Part shown: piece by piece, positions 8,704-17,968 of the stretch
Layout of the letters: the number at the start of each line of letters is the position of its first letter
Numbering within the stretch: the stretch's first letter is position 1
Origin: Streptomyces sp. HPF1205
GTDB taxonomy: Bacteria > Actinomycetota > Actinomycetes > Streptomycetales > Streptomycetaceae
Length of the DNA: 64,000 nucleotides
Direction of reading: 5' to 3'
Assembly: GCF_020400825.1 (NCBI RefSeq)
Contig: NZ_JAINVH010000023.1
Location: 61,981-125,980 of the forward strand
Notes under the pieces: model-generated
Database searches by the model: none
The model's input: only the letters and a program-made list of their open reading frames with translations
Told to the model about the DNA's origin: nothing
Made by a program: the position numbers and the translations under genes

Positions 8704-8898
8704 TCACCGATCGGCGGCCGGCGCGCCGGAGAGCCGCCGGCGGACGACCCCGAGCGCGAGTTCGGTGTGGTCGGCCAGGCGCAGCCGCGCCCCGGGCCGC
8801 GGGACCGTGCGGGACAGCGCGCCCCCGGCAGGCGCGGCGGCCGTCCCGCCCGCGGCCCTCCACTCGGTCCCCGCCGCGTCGTCGCCGTGTCCGTTCAT
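8704..8898 (-). CDS. 64-aa hypothetical protein coupled to PKS
   Basis: ATG 8898-8896 overlaps the TGA of the KS-AT-ACP synthase (8897-8895) in an ATGA, the same coupling used between the larger genes upstream, which argues that it is translated. The predicted protein is Ala/Gly/Arg-rich at the N-terminus and ends in a more ordered RLRLADHTELALGVVRRRL segment. It has no signal peptide, membrane segment or recognised motif. It could be a small accessory or docking protein for the PKS, or a fortuitous frame. Function unknown. Confidence 0.5.
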   Translation of the reverse strand: MNGHGDDAAGTEWRAAGGTAAAPAGGALSRTVPRPGARLRLADHTELALGVVRRRLSGAPAADR

Positions 8899-11800
8899 CG
8901 AGCCCCCCTTCCCTCGACGGTGACGGTGTCCGCCGCCAGGCTCTCGGCGACGGTGCGGACGAGGCCGTCGATGCCGCCGCCCTCCAGCAGCGCCTGGAGG
9001 GGCACCGCGACCGCGAAGTCGCGCTCGATGCGGTTCTTCAGCTCGACGATCATCAGCGAGTTCAGGCCCAGGGACTCCAGGGAGCCGTCCGGCGGCAGCG
9101 CCGAGCCGTCCGGCAGGTCGAGGGCGTCGGCCAGTTGCCGCCGGACGTACCGTTCCAGGTTCTCCGCCGGCTCCGCGGGGGAGGCTGCGGCGAGCGGCGC
9201 CGACTCGTGCCGCTCGTGGTGCTCGTCGTGCTCGTGGCTCGGGTCGTCCTGCCGCGCCGGGTCCTGGGCGGCGGGCGCCGGGGCGGCGGGCGCCGGGGCG
9301 GACCGCGGCGCGAGCCAGTGCCGTCGGCGCTGCCAGGGGTACGCGGGCAGGGCCACCGGGCGGTCCGGCGGCGGCAGCACCGTGTCCCAGCTCGGGTCGG
9401 CGCCGCCGCGGTAGAGGCCGGCGAGCGCGGCGTCCAGGGCGGTCCCGGCCGGCCTGTCCCGCCGCAGGGAGCCGACCACGACGGGCGAGGGGACGCGGTC
9501 CTCGACCGTCGCGAGGATGTCGCGGACGAGCGCCGGGTGCGGGCCGATCTCCACGAAGCCGGTGATGCCGTCGTCGGCCATCGCCCGGACCGCGTCCGCG
9601 AACAGGACGGCCCCGCGCAGGTTGCGGCCCCAGTGCTCCGGGGTGAGGTCGGCCGGGCGTATCCGGCCGCCGGTCACCGTCGAGTACTGCGGCAGGTCGC
9701 CCGCGCCCGGCACCAGATGCCGTGCGGCGTCGGCGAGTTCGGTGTCCCGGCCGTCCAGCAGCGGACTGTGGAAGGCGTACGCGACCGGCAGCCGCCGCAC
9801 CCTGGCGCCCAGCACGGCCGCGGCCGCCTCCACCGCCTCCACCCGGTCCGGGTCGCCCGCGACCACGGTGGACCGCGGCCCGTTCACCGCGGCCACCGCG
9901 ATCCGCCCGCCGGCCCCGGCGACCAGTTCCTCCACACGGGCCGCGGGCAGCGCGATCCCCGACATGGCGCCGCCGCGGGCGCCCGCCTCGGTGATCCGCG
10001 CCCGTACGACGAGGAGTTCCAGCGCCTGCCGCCGGTCCAGTGCCCCGGCCACGCACGCGGCGACGATCTCGCCCATGCTGTGCCCGGCCACTGCCTGCGG
10101 CCGCACTCCCCACGAGCGCCACAGCGCCACCAGCCCCAACTGGAGGACCGCGATGCACACTTGGGCCATCTCCGTACGGTCCGGCCGGTCGGCCCCGGCG
10201 GGCGCCCGCAGCTCCTCCAGGACCGACCAGCCGGCCAGCTCGCGCACCACGGCGTCGCAGGCCTCGGCCTCGGCCAGCACCACCGGCTCGCGGGCCAGCA
10301 GGTCACGGCCCATGCCGGCCCACTGGGTGCCCTGTCCGCCGAAGACGAAGGCGATCCGGCGGCCCGGCGGCTGCGGACGGAGGAACTCCGTGCGGGCCGA
10401 GCGGAGTTCGGCCGCGAGCCCGGCGGCGTCCGCCGCACTCGCGCACAGCCGGTACGGGTGGTGGCTGCGGCCGTTCGCCGCCGCCGCGCAGAGCCGGGCG
10501 GCCTCCCGCGCGTCCTGGAGGCCGGGGCCGTCCAGGCGGTCGGCGTAGGCCGCGGCCAACTGCCCGAGCGCGGCGGCGCTGCGGGCCGACAGCGGCAGCA
10601 GCAGGCGGTCGCGGACCGGTGCGGCCGCCGCGGGGGCCGGCTCCCGCGGCGGCGCGGCCTGGAGCACCACGTGGACGTTCGCGCCGCCGAAGCCGAAGGA
10701 GCTGACGGCGGCCAGCGGCCGGTCCCGGCCGGCGAGTCCGGTCAGCGCGGTCGGCACGGTCAGCCGGGAGCCGTCCAGGTCGATCTCCGGGTTGAGCCGG
10801 TCCAGGTGCAGCGTGGGCGGCACTTGGCGGCGGTCGAGCACGAGCACGGTCTTGAGCAGGCCGATGATCCCGGCCGCGGCCTCCTGGTGGCCGAAGTTGG
10901 TCTTCACCGAGCCGATCGCGCACGGCAGCGGCCCGGTCCCGTAGACCTGGCGGATGGCCTCGGCCTCGATCGGGTCGCCCAGGCGGGTGCCGGTGCCGTG
11001 CGCCTCCACGTACGACACGTCCGCCGGGTCGGCCGCGGCGTCGGCCAGGGCGCGGCGCAGCAGTTCGGCCTGCCCGCGCGGGCTGGGCGCGGTCAGCCCG
11101 TTGGTGCGGCCGTTGTGGTTGACGGCCGAGCCGCGCACCACGGCCCTGATCCGGTGGCCCCGGGCCAGCGCCTCGTCCAGCTTCTCCAGCAGCACGACCC
11201 CGCAGCCCTCGGCGCGGACGATGCCGTCCGCGTCGGCGTCGAACGCCCGGCAGCGGCCGCCCGACGCCATCGGGAGCACCTTCTCGGTGGCCGACATCGT
11301 CGACTCCGCCAGGACCAGGTTGACGCCGCCGACCAGGGCCGCGTCGCACTCGCCGTTGCGAAGTGACTGGACGGCCAGGTGCAGGGCGACCAGCGACGAG
11401 GAGCACGCGGTGTCGACCGCCATGCTCGGCCCGTGCAGGTCCAGCAGGTAGGACAGCCGGTTGGCGGCGATGCTGTGGGTGCCGCCGGGCGCGGTGTAGG
11501 CGCTGATCCCGGCCTGGCCGGACAGCTGGAAGCCCAGGTAGTCGGAGCCGTAGATGCCGAGGAACACCCCGGTGGTGCGGTCCTTGAGGGTCTCGGCGGG
11601 GATCCCCGCGTCCTCGACGGCCTCCCATGCGGCTTCCAGCAGCAGCCTTTGCTGCGGGTCCATGTGGTCGGCCTCGTCGGAACCGATGCCGAAGAACTCC
11701 GCGTCGAAGCCGTCGATCCGCGACAGGAGCCCGGCCCAGCGGCCGGTGTCGCGTCCCGCCGAGCCGTCCCGGCGGCCGGTCGGGTCGTCGCGCCACGGCG

Positions 11801-11999
11801 TCACGGTGTCGGTGCCCTCGCTCAGCAGCCGCCACAGGCCGTCCATGTCCTCGACGCCGCCGGGCGCGCGGACCGCCGCCCCGACGACGGCCACCGGCTC
11901 CCTGCGGGCGCGCTCGGCCCGGTCCACGCGGGCCCGGGCCTCGCGCACCTGGCGCAGTGCCTGCTCCAGCAGCCGGCGCTGGTCGGTCGCGGTCGTCAT
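8895..11999 (-). CDS. Type I PKS module: KS-AT-ACP
   Basis: 1034 aa. An N-terminal coiled-coil docking region (about 1-35) precedes the KS (about 36-450) with Cys199 in DTACSSS, His in EAHGTGT and His in KTNFGHQEAA. The AT (about 560-860) has Ser641 in GHSMGE and YAFHSP, a mix of the malonyl (HAFH) and methylmalonyl (YASH) signatures, so extender choice is unclear. The C-terminal ACP has Ser981 in LGLNSLM. There is no reductive domain and no thioesterase, so the expected product is a beta-ketoacyl-ACP. The ATG overlaps the TGA of the upstream PKS (ATGA) and its own stop overlaps the small ORF. Confidence 0.9.
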   Translation of the reverse strand: MTTATDQRRLLEQALRQVREARARVDRAERARREPVAVVGAAVRAPGGVEDMDGLWRLLSEGTDTVTPWRDDPTGRRDGSAGRDTGRWAGLLSRIDGFDAEFFGIGSDEADHMDPQQRLLLEAAWEAVEDAGIPAETLKDRTTGVFLGIYGSDYLGFQLSGQAGISAYTAPGGTHSIAANRLSYLLDLHGPSMAVDTACSSSLVALHLAVQSLRNGECDAALVGGVNLVLAESTMSATEKVLPMASGGRCRAFDADADGIVRAEGCGVVLLEKLDEALARGHRIRAVVRGSAVNHNGRTNGLTAPSPRGQAELLRRALADAAADPADVSYVEAHGTGTRLGDPIEAEAIRQVYGTGPLPCAIGSVKTNFGHQEAAAGIIGLLKTVLVLDRRQVPPTLHLDRLNPEIDLDGSRLTVPTALTGLAGRDRPLAAVSSFGFGGANVHVVLQAAPPREPAPAAAAPVRDRLLLPLSARSAAALGQLAAAYADRLDGPGLQDAREAARLCAAAANGRSHHPYRLCASAADAAGLAAELRSARTEFLRPQPPGRRIAFVFGGQGTQWAGMGRDLLAREPVVLAEAEACDAVVRELAGWSVLEELRAPAGADRPDRTEMAQVCIAVLQLGLVALWRSWGVRPQAVAGHSMGEIVAACVAGALDRRQALELLVVRARITEAGARGGAMSGIALPAARVEELVAGAGGRIAVAAVNGPRSTVVAGDPDRVEAVEAAAAVLGARVRRLPVAYAFHSPLLDGRDTELADAARHLVPGAGDLPQYSTVTGGRIRPADLTPEHWGRNLRGAVLFADAVRAMADDGITGFVEIGPHPALVRDILATVEDRVPSPVVVGSLRRDRPAGTALDAALAGLYRGGADPSWDTVLPPPDRPVALPAYPWQRRRHWLAPRSAPAPAAPAPAAQDPARQDDPSHEHDEHHERHESAPLAAASPAEPAENLERYVRRQLADALDLPDGSALPPDGSLESLGLNSLMIVELKNRIERDFAVAVPLQALLEGGGIDGLVRTVAESLAADTVTVEGRGAR

Positions 12000-14900
12000 C
12001 GCGTCTCCTTCCCGTCCGCGTCCAAGGCGTCCAGTTCCGCGGCGAGCAGGGCCGCCACTTCCGCGTCGTCGAGTCCCGCGAGGTCGTCCTCCGGGCCGGC
12101 CGGGGTGTGCCCGCCGTCCGGTACGGGCCCGGGGGCGGGGGCCGGCCCGGGGGTTCCGGGGGCGGGGGCCGTACCCGCGGTTCCGGGGGCGGGGGTTCCG
12201 GACGGCCCGGGCCCGAGACGGGTGAGCAACTGCTCGGTCAGCGCGTCGGCGGTGGGGTGGGCGTAGACGAGGGTCGCGGACAGCTTCAGGTCCAGCGCCG
12301 CCTCCAGCCGGCCGCGCAGTTCGATCGCCATCAGCGAGTCGAAGCCGAGGCTCTGGAAGGGGACGTCCGCCTGGACGGCGCCCTCGCGCGCTCCCAGCAC
12401 CTGGCGCACCTGCTCGGTGAGGAACCCGAGCATCGCGTGCCGGCGCTCCGGCTCCGAGCCCAGCGCGGCGATCCGCGCGCGTACCGTGCCGCGCCCGGCC
12501 GCCGCCGAGGGTCCCTGGCCGGCTCCGGCGGGTCCGGCGCCCGGCAGCAGCGGCGCGAGCAGGCCGCGTGCCGCGCTCCAGCCGCCCGCGCCCGCGAGTC
12601 CGGCCGGCGCGAAGGCGGACACCACCAGATGCGGCCGTCCGCCGCGCAGCGCCTCGTCGAACAGGGCGATCGCGGTGTCCGGGTCGAGCGGCGGGACACC
12701 GCGCGCGGCCAGCCGGTCCAGGTCCCCGCCGGCGGCGGCGAGGGTGTCCCCCGCCCAGGGCCCCCAGTCCAGGCTCTGCGCGGGCAGCCCCGCCGCTGCG
12801 CGCCGCCGGGCGAGGGCGTCCAGGAAGGCGTTCGCCGCCGCATAGGCGCCTTGTCCGGGTGAGCCGATGATCCCGGCGAGCGAGGAGAACAGCACGAACA
12901 TCTCCACCGGCTCGTCGCGGGTCAGTTCGTGCAGGTGCCAGGCGCCCGCCGCCTTGCCCGCCAGCGCCCGGTCCAGGGCGTCGCCCGTCAGGTCAGGCAG
13001 CAGGGCGTCCTCCAGGACACCGGCCAGGTGCACGACGCCGCCGATGGGCACCCGCGTCCCGGGGCCGGACAGCGCGGCCCGTACCTGCTCCCGGTCGGCG
13101 GCGTCCGCCTGGGCGGTGCGCACCTCGCAGCCCGCCGCGGTCAGTTCGGCGATCCGCCGCGCGGCCTCGGCGGACGGGGCGCCGCGGCCCAGCAGGAGCA
13201 GCCGCCGCGCCCCGTTCTCCACGAGGTGCCGCGCGACCCGCAGGCCCAGCGCGCCCAGACCGCCGGTCAGGACGTACGTCCGGTCCGCCCGCACCGCCGG
13301 GGGCCGCGCGGCGGGCGCGCGCGGCGCCTCCGCCAGGACCGGGGCGAACAGGCGGCCGTCCCGTACGGCGACCTGCTGCGGCGGCTCGGCCGCGCGCAGC
13401 GCGGCGCCCAGGGGCGCAAGGTCGGCGTCGGGGGCGGCCCGGTCCAGGTCGACCAGGGTGCACCCGGACTCGGGGAACTCGTTGGAGAACACCCGGCCCA
13501 GGCCCCACAGCACGGCCGCGGCCGGCGCCCGCGGATCCGACGGGCCGGGCTGCGCCTGGGTGCCCGTGGTCAGCAGCCACAGCCGGGGTGCGGCCGCCTC
13601 CCAGGCGTGCCCGGCGACCGCCTTCGCCAGTCCCAGCGCGTCCTGGGCCCGTAGACGCAGTTGCGCCACCGGGTCCGCGCTTTCCGGCGCGTGCACCGCT
13701 CGCCCGGCGTCCTGGCCTCGGCCATCGGACTCCTCCTGCCGTACGGACGGTTCCGGCACGACCGCCCGCGCGTCGATGACGCCGCGCAGCTCTCCCCCCG
13801 CGGCGGCTCGCGCCCGGTCGAGCAGCGGCTCGTACCGTGCTGCCTGCGCGCCGCGCGCCCCGGCCCGGCGGCCGGACACCGCCACGACCCGGCCGCCGCT
13901 TCGGGTCACCAGCGAGCCCAGGGCCGCGGACAGGCGCTCGTCGTCGGCGAGGACCAGCCAGTCGCCGCAGTCCGCCGCGGGGGCGCCCGGTTCGTACGGC
14001 TGCCAGCGCACGTCGTACACGCGGCCGTCCTCGGGGCGCCGCCGGGGCCGGGTCATGCGGACGCGGAAGCCGGTCGCGGACCACACGGGGACGCCTTCGG
14101 TGTCGAAGACGGTGACGTCGGCGGTGATGGTGCGGTCGTCGGCCTCGCGGACCCGGGCGTGGCACCAGCCCTCGGTCAGCGCCGGTCCCGCCGATTCCGC
14201 CCGCACCAGGTCGGCGCCGACCGGCAGCGGCAGCGATCCCTCACGCCCGACCCGCCCGGTGGCGGCGGACACGGTGTGCAGGCACGAGTCGAGCAGCGCC
14301 GGGTGCAGCGGCGGCGCGGCGGCGGGCAGGCCCTCGGGAAGGCGGAAGCGGGCGAGCGCCTCGCCGTCGGCCGCGTACAGCTCGCGCAGCGCCCGGAAGC
14401 GGGGGCCGTAGCGCAGTCCGGCGCCTTCCAGCAGGGCGTACTGGGCGTCGACCGGCTTGGCGGTCGCGCACCTGGCGGTGATGGCGGCGAGGCCGTCACC
14501 GGGTGGCGTCCGGTCCGCGGCGCCGCCGACGACGCCGTGCGCGTGGGTTGTCGGCCGGCCGTGCGGCGGGCAGGAGGTGACGGTGAACCGCTCCCGCCCG
14601 TCCGCGCCGGGGCGGACGCTCAACTGCACGACGTCCTCCTGCCCTTCCCGGAGGGCGTACGGCTGGGAGAAGCCGACGTCGCGCAGGACGACGGGTTCGC
14701 CGCCGGACAGCTCGGCGGCGGCCTGGGCGGCGGCGGTGAGCCAGTACGCGCCCGCGACGACGGGGACGTCCTCGACGACGTGGTCGAGGAGTTCGGGTGT
14801 CCGCTCGTGGCCGACGGCGACCTGCCACAGTTTCAGCGACGGTTCCACGCCGACCGGGATCCGCGGGCCCAGCAGCGAGCCGGGGGCGGCGGGCGGTGCG

Positions 14901-17900
14901 GCGGGCGCGCGGGGCCCGTCGAGCCGGGCGATCGGGAAGTGCCGGCGCCGCCAGCCGTGCGGAGGGGTCGGGACGTGCGCGGCCCCGCCCGGGTAAAGCG
15001 CGGGCCAGTGGACCGGGCTGCCCGCGGTGTACAGCGTGCCGAGCGCGCCCAGCAGGTGGCGCGTCTCGTCCTCGCCGCGGCGCAGGGAGGACACCACCAG
15101 GGCGTCGGGGCGGCCGTGCTCCTCCAGCAGGTCCGCGACGGGCCGGGCCAGCACCGGGTGCGGCGCGATCTCCACGAAGGCGTCGTAGCCGGCGGCGGCC
15201 AGCAGTTCCAGCGCGGGGTGGAAGCGCACCGTGGCGCGGACGTTGGTGGCCCAGTACCCGGGTCCGAGCTCGCGGCCCCGGACGGTGGCGCCGGTCACCG
15301 TCGAGTACAGCTCGATGTCGGCGTCGCGGGGCCGCAGGCCGGCGAGTGCCTCGCGCAGGCGCGGCTGGAACGGTTCGACCTGCGGGCTGTGCGCGGCGAA
15401 CTCCACCGCGATGCGGCGGGCGAACACGCCGCGGGCCGCCAGCGTGGCCAGGACGTCCTCCAGCGCCGCGGGGGTGCCCGACAGGACCGTGGCGCGGGGG
15501 CCGTTGAGCGCCGCGACGGACAGCTCGTGCTCCCGGCCGGCGACCAGCCCGGCCGCCTCGTCCGCGCTCAGCTCGACCAGGGCGAGCCCGCCGCGACCGG
15601 ATATCCCGGTGAGCAGGCGGCTGCGTTCGCACACCACCCGGGCGGCGTCGTCCAGGGACAGGGCGCCCGCCGCGTGCGCGGCGGCGATCTCGCCCATGCT
15701 GTGCCCGATGACGCCGCAGACGTCGAGCCCCCAGGCCCGCCATGTGGCGGCGAGCGCCACCTGGGTGGCGAACAGCGCGGGCTGCACGGCGGCGGTGCCC
15801 TCCACGACCAGGCCGTGCTCGTCGCTCCACAGCGACCGGCCCAGGTGGCGGGCGACCGCCGCGTCGGCCTCCCGTATCGCCTCGCGGAAGACCGGCTCGG
15901 TGGCGGCCAGCCGGCGGCCCATGCCGGGCCACTGGGAGCCCTGGCCGGGGAAGACGAGCGCGACCTTCGGCGCCCGGCGGGCGGCCGGCCCCGGTCCTGC
16001 CGCGGCGCCGGCCGTCTCACCGGCCGCCAGCGCGGCCATGGCGTCGGCGAGTTCGCCGCCCTCCGCGGCGACCACGGCGGCCCGGTACGGGGCGTGGTCC
16101 ACGCGCAGCGCCGCGGCGGCCGCCGCGTGGCGGACCCAGTCCCGGTCGCCGGCGTGCGCCCGGGCCGCGGCGGACCAGGCGGCGGCGCGTTCGCGCAGGG
16201 CCTGCTCGGACCGGGCGGACAGCGGGACGAGCAGCGGGCGGGGGTTGTCCCCCGCGTGGCCGCCGGCCGGCGGCGGGGTGCCGGGAAGGGGGAGCGGCGG
16301 CCGGGCGGCGGTGGCGGCTCCCCCTTCCCGCTCGGCGGTGGCGCTGGGGCCCGCGGCCAGCACCAGGTGGGAGTTGGTGCCGCCGAACCCGAACGAGCTG
16401 ACGCCGGCCGGGGCGGGTGTCCCGTCGGGCCGCAGCGGCCACTCCTGGGCGTCCGCCACCACGGCCACCGGTATCCGGTCCAGGTCGAGCAGCGGGTTGG
16501 GCTTCTCGAAGTGCACGGTCGGCGGGAGCCGCCGGTGGTACAGCGACAGGGCGGTCTTGATCAGGCCGGTGACCCCGGCCGCCGCCTCCAGGTGGCCCAC
16601 GTTGGACTTCACCGAGCCGATCCGCAGCGGCCGGTCGGCGGGCCGGCCCTCGCCGAGCACCTTCGCCAGCGCCGCCACCTCGATCCGGTCGCCCACCGCG
16701 GTGCCGGTGCCGTGCGCCTCCACGTAGCCGATGTGGGCGCCGGACAGCCCGGCGGACCGGCAGGCGGCGCGCAGCACGGCTTCCTGGGAGGGGCCGCCCG
16801 GCGCGGTCAGGCCGTTGGTGCGGCCGTCCTGGTTGACGGCGCCGCCGCGGATCACCGCGTAGATCCGGTCGCCGTCGGCGACGGCCCTGGGCAGCGGCTT
16901 GAGGACGATCACGCCGACGCCCTCGCTGCGGACGTAGCCGTCGGCGCGGTGGTCGAAGGGCTTGCAGCGGCCGTCGGCGGCCATCAGGCCGCCCTGGCTG
17001 AAGCTCAGCGCGATCCGCGGGCTGGTGATGACGTTGACGCCGCCGGCCAGTGCGAGGTCGGCCGCACCGTCCCGCAGCGCCTGGCAGGCGGTGTGCACGG
17101 CCACCAGCGACGAGGAGCAGGCGGTGTCGACCACCATGCTGGGGCCGCGCAGGTCGAGGATGTACGAGATGCGGTTCGCGACGATGCTCAGCGCGCCGCC
17201 GGTCCCGTCGTACGGCTGGGCGCCCTCCAGGGTGCCCCACAGGGCGGTGCCGTGGTCGAACGTGGACGCGCCCATGTAGACGCCGGTCCGCGAACCGGCC
17301 AGGTCGGAGGCGGGGACACCCGCGTCCTCCAGCGCCTCCCAGGCGGTCTCCAGGGCGAGCCGCTGCTGCGGGTCCATCCGGGCCGCCTCGCGGGGCGAGA
17401 CGCCGAAGAAGTCGGCGTCGAAGCCTTCGACGTCGGAGAGGAATCCGCCCCAGCGGGTGTTCATCCGGCCCGGGACGTCCTTGTCGGGGTCGTAGTAGGC
17501 GTCCGCGTCCCAGCGGTTCGCGGGCACCTCGCCGACCGCGTCGGTGCCGGCCAGCAGCAGCCGCCAGAACTCCCCGGGGCCGTCCGCTCCGGGTACCCGG
17601 CAGCCGATCCCGACGATGGCGACGGGAACGGGCGCGCCGCTCGCCGCCGGCTCCACCGCGTGGGGCGGCGCGGCGGTGGGCGGCGCGGCCTGGGCCGGCG
17701 GGCGGGCGGCGGCCGGGTTCGCCGCCCGGTCCAGCAGGCCGGCGACGTGCGCGGCGATGGCGTCGATCGTGGGGTGGTCGTACGCGGCGGTGGGCTCCAG
17801 CTCCACGCCCGCGCGTAACCGCAGGTCCTCGGACAGTTCGACGGCCTGCAGCGAGGACAGTCCGAGTTCGGTGAAGGCCTCGTCGGTGGGCACCTGCTCC

Positions 17901-17968
17901 GCGGGCAGGCCCGCGAGCGCGGCGATCCGCTCGACGAGCCAGTCCCTGATCGGCTGCTGATCCGCCAT
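11996..17968 (-). CDS. Type I PKS: ACP-KS-AT-DH-KR-ACP
   Basis: 1990 aa. N-terminal ACP (LGLSSLQAVEL, Ser about 39) is the likely acceptor of the FAAL-activated acyl chain. KS has Cys284 (DTACSSS), EAHGTGT and KSNVGHLEAA. AT has Ser757 (GHSMGE) and FAAHSP. DH has His1063 but reads HVVEDVPVVA where HxxxGxxxxP is usual; the second motif LLDSCLH is present. KR has TGGLGALG, an LED motif (VLEDALL, B-type-like) and a Tyr/Asn pair in GQGAYAAANAF. The second ACP reads LGFDSLMAIE. A Pro/Gly-repeat linker and an acidic docking helix end the protein. Start and stop both overlap neighbouring genes. A TTA codon (17816-17818, residue 51) implies bldA dependence. Confidence 0.9.
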   Translation of the reverse strand: MADQQPIRDWLVERIAALAGLPAEQVPTDEAFTELGLSSLQAVELSEDLRLRAGVELEPTAAYDHPTIDAIAAHVAGLLDRAANPAAARPPAQAAPPTAAPPHAVEPAASGAPVPVAIVGIGCRVPGADGPGEFWRLLLAGTDAVGEVPANRWDADAYYDPDKDVPGRMNTRWGGFLSDVEGFDADFFGVSPREAARMDPQQRLALETAWEALEDAGVPASDLAGSRTGVYMGASTFDHGTALWGTLEGAQPYDGTGGALSIVANRISYILDLRGPSMVVDTACSSSLVAVHTACQALRDGAADLALAGGVNVITSPRIALSFSQGGLMAADGRCKPFDHRADGYVRSEGVGVIVLKPLPRAVADGDRIYAVIRGGAVNQDGRTNGLTAPGGPSQEAVLRAACRSAGLSGAHIGYVEAHGTGTAVGDRIEVAALAKVLGEGRPADRPLRIGSVKSNVGHLEAAAGVTGLIKTALSLYHRRLPPTVHFEKPNPLLDLDRIPVAVVADAQEWPLRPDGTPAPAGVSSFGFGGTNSHLVLAAGPSATAEREGGAATAARPPLPLPGTPPPAGGHAGDNPRPLLVPLSARSEQALRERAAAWSAAARAHAGDRDWVRHAAAAAALRVDHAPYRAAVVAAEGGELADAMAALAAGETAGAAAGPGPAARRAPKVALVFPGQGSQWPGMGRRLAATEPVFREAIREADAAVARHLGRSLWSDEHGLVVEGTAAVQPALFATQVALAATWRAWGLDVCGVIGHSMGEIAAAHAAGALSLDDAARVVCERSRLLTGISGRGGLALVELSADEAAGLVAGREHELSVAALNGPRATVLSGTPAALEDVLATLAARGVFARRIAVEFAAHSPQVEPFQPRLREALAGLRPRDADIELYSTVTGATVRGRELGPGYWATNVRATVRFHPALELLAAAGYDAFVEIAPHPVLARPVADLLEEHGRPDALVVSSLRRGEDETRHLLGALGTLYTAGSPVHWPALYPGGAAHVPTPPHGWRRRHFPIARLDGPRAPAAPPAAPGSLLGPRIPVGVEPSLKLWQVAVGHERTPELLDHVVEDVPVVAGAYWLTAAAQAAAELSGGEPVVLRDVGFSQPYALREGQEDVVQLSVRPGADGRERFTVTSCPPHGRPTTHAHGVVGGAADRTPPGDGLAAITARCATAKPVDAQYALLEGAGLRYGPRFRALRELYAADGEALARFRLPEGLPAAAPPLHPALLDSCLHTVSAATGRVGREGSLPLPVGADLVRAESAGPALTEGWCHARVREADDRTITADVTVFDTEGVPVWSATGFRVRMTRPRRRPEDGRVYDVRWQPYEPGAPAADCGDWLVLADDERLSAALGSLVTRSGGRVVAVSGRRAGARGAQAARYEPLLDRARAAAGGELRGVIDARAVVPEPSVRQEESDGRGQDAGRAVHAPESADPVAQLRLRAQDALGLAKAVAGHAWEAAAPRLWLLTTGTQAQPGPSDPRAPAAAVLWGLGRVFSNEFPESGCTLVDLDRAAPDADLAPLGAALRAAEPPQQVAVRDGRLFAPVLAEAPRAPAARPPAVRADRTYVLTGGLGALGLRVARHLVENGARRLLLLGRGAPSAEAARRIAELTAAGCEVRTAQADAADREQVRAALSGPGTRVPIGGVVHLAGVLEDALLPDLTGDALDRALAGKAAGAWHLHELTRDEPVEMFVLFSSLAGIIGSPGQGAYAAANAFLDALARRRAAAGLPAQSLDWGPWAGDTLAAAGGDLDRLAARGVPPLDPDTAIALFDEALRGGRPHLVVSAFAPAGLAGAGGWSAARGLLAPLLPGAGPAGAGQGPSAAAGRGTVRARIAALGSEPERRHAMLGFLTEQVRQVLGAREGAVQADVPFQSLGFDSLMAIELRGRLEAALDLKLSATLVYAHPTADALTEQLLTRLGPGPSGTPAPGTAGTAPAPGTPGPAPAPGPVPDGGHTPAGPEDDLAGLDDAEVAALLAAELDALDADGKETR

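Noticed and set aside
8178..17818. Long plus-strand frames opposite the FAAL-partner PKS genes
   Set aside because: No family motifs, composition typical of the complement of high-GC coding sequence, and the minus strand encodes intact PKS domains.
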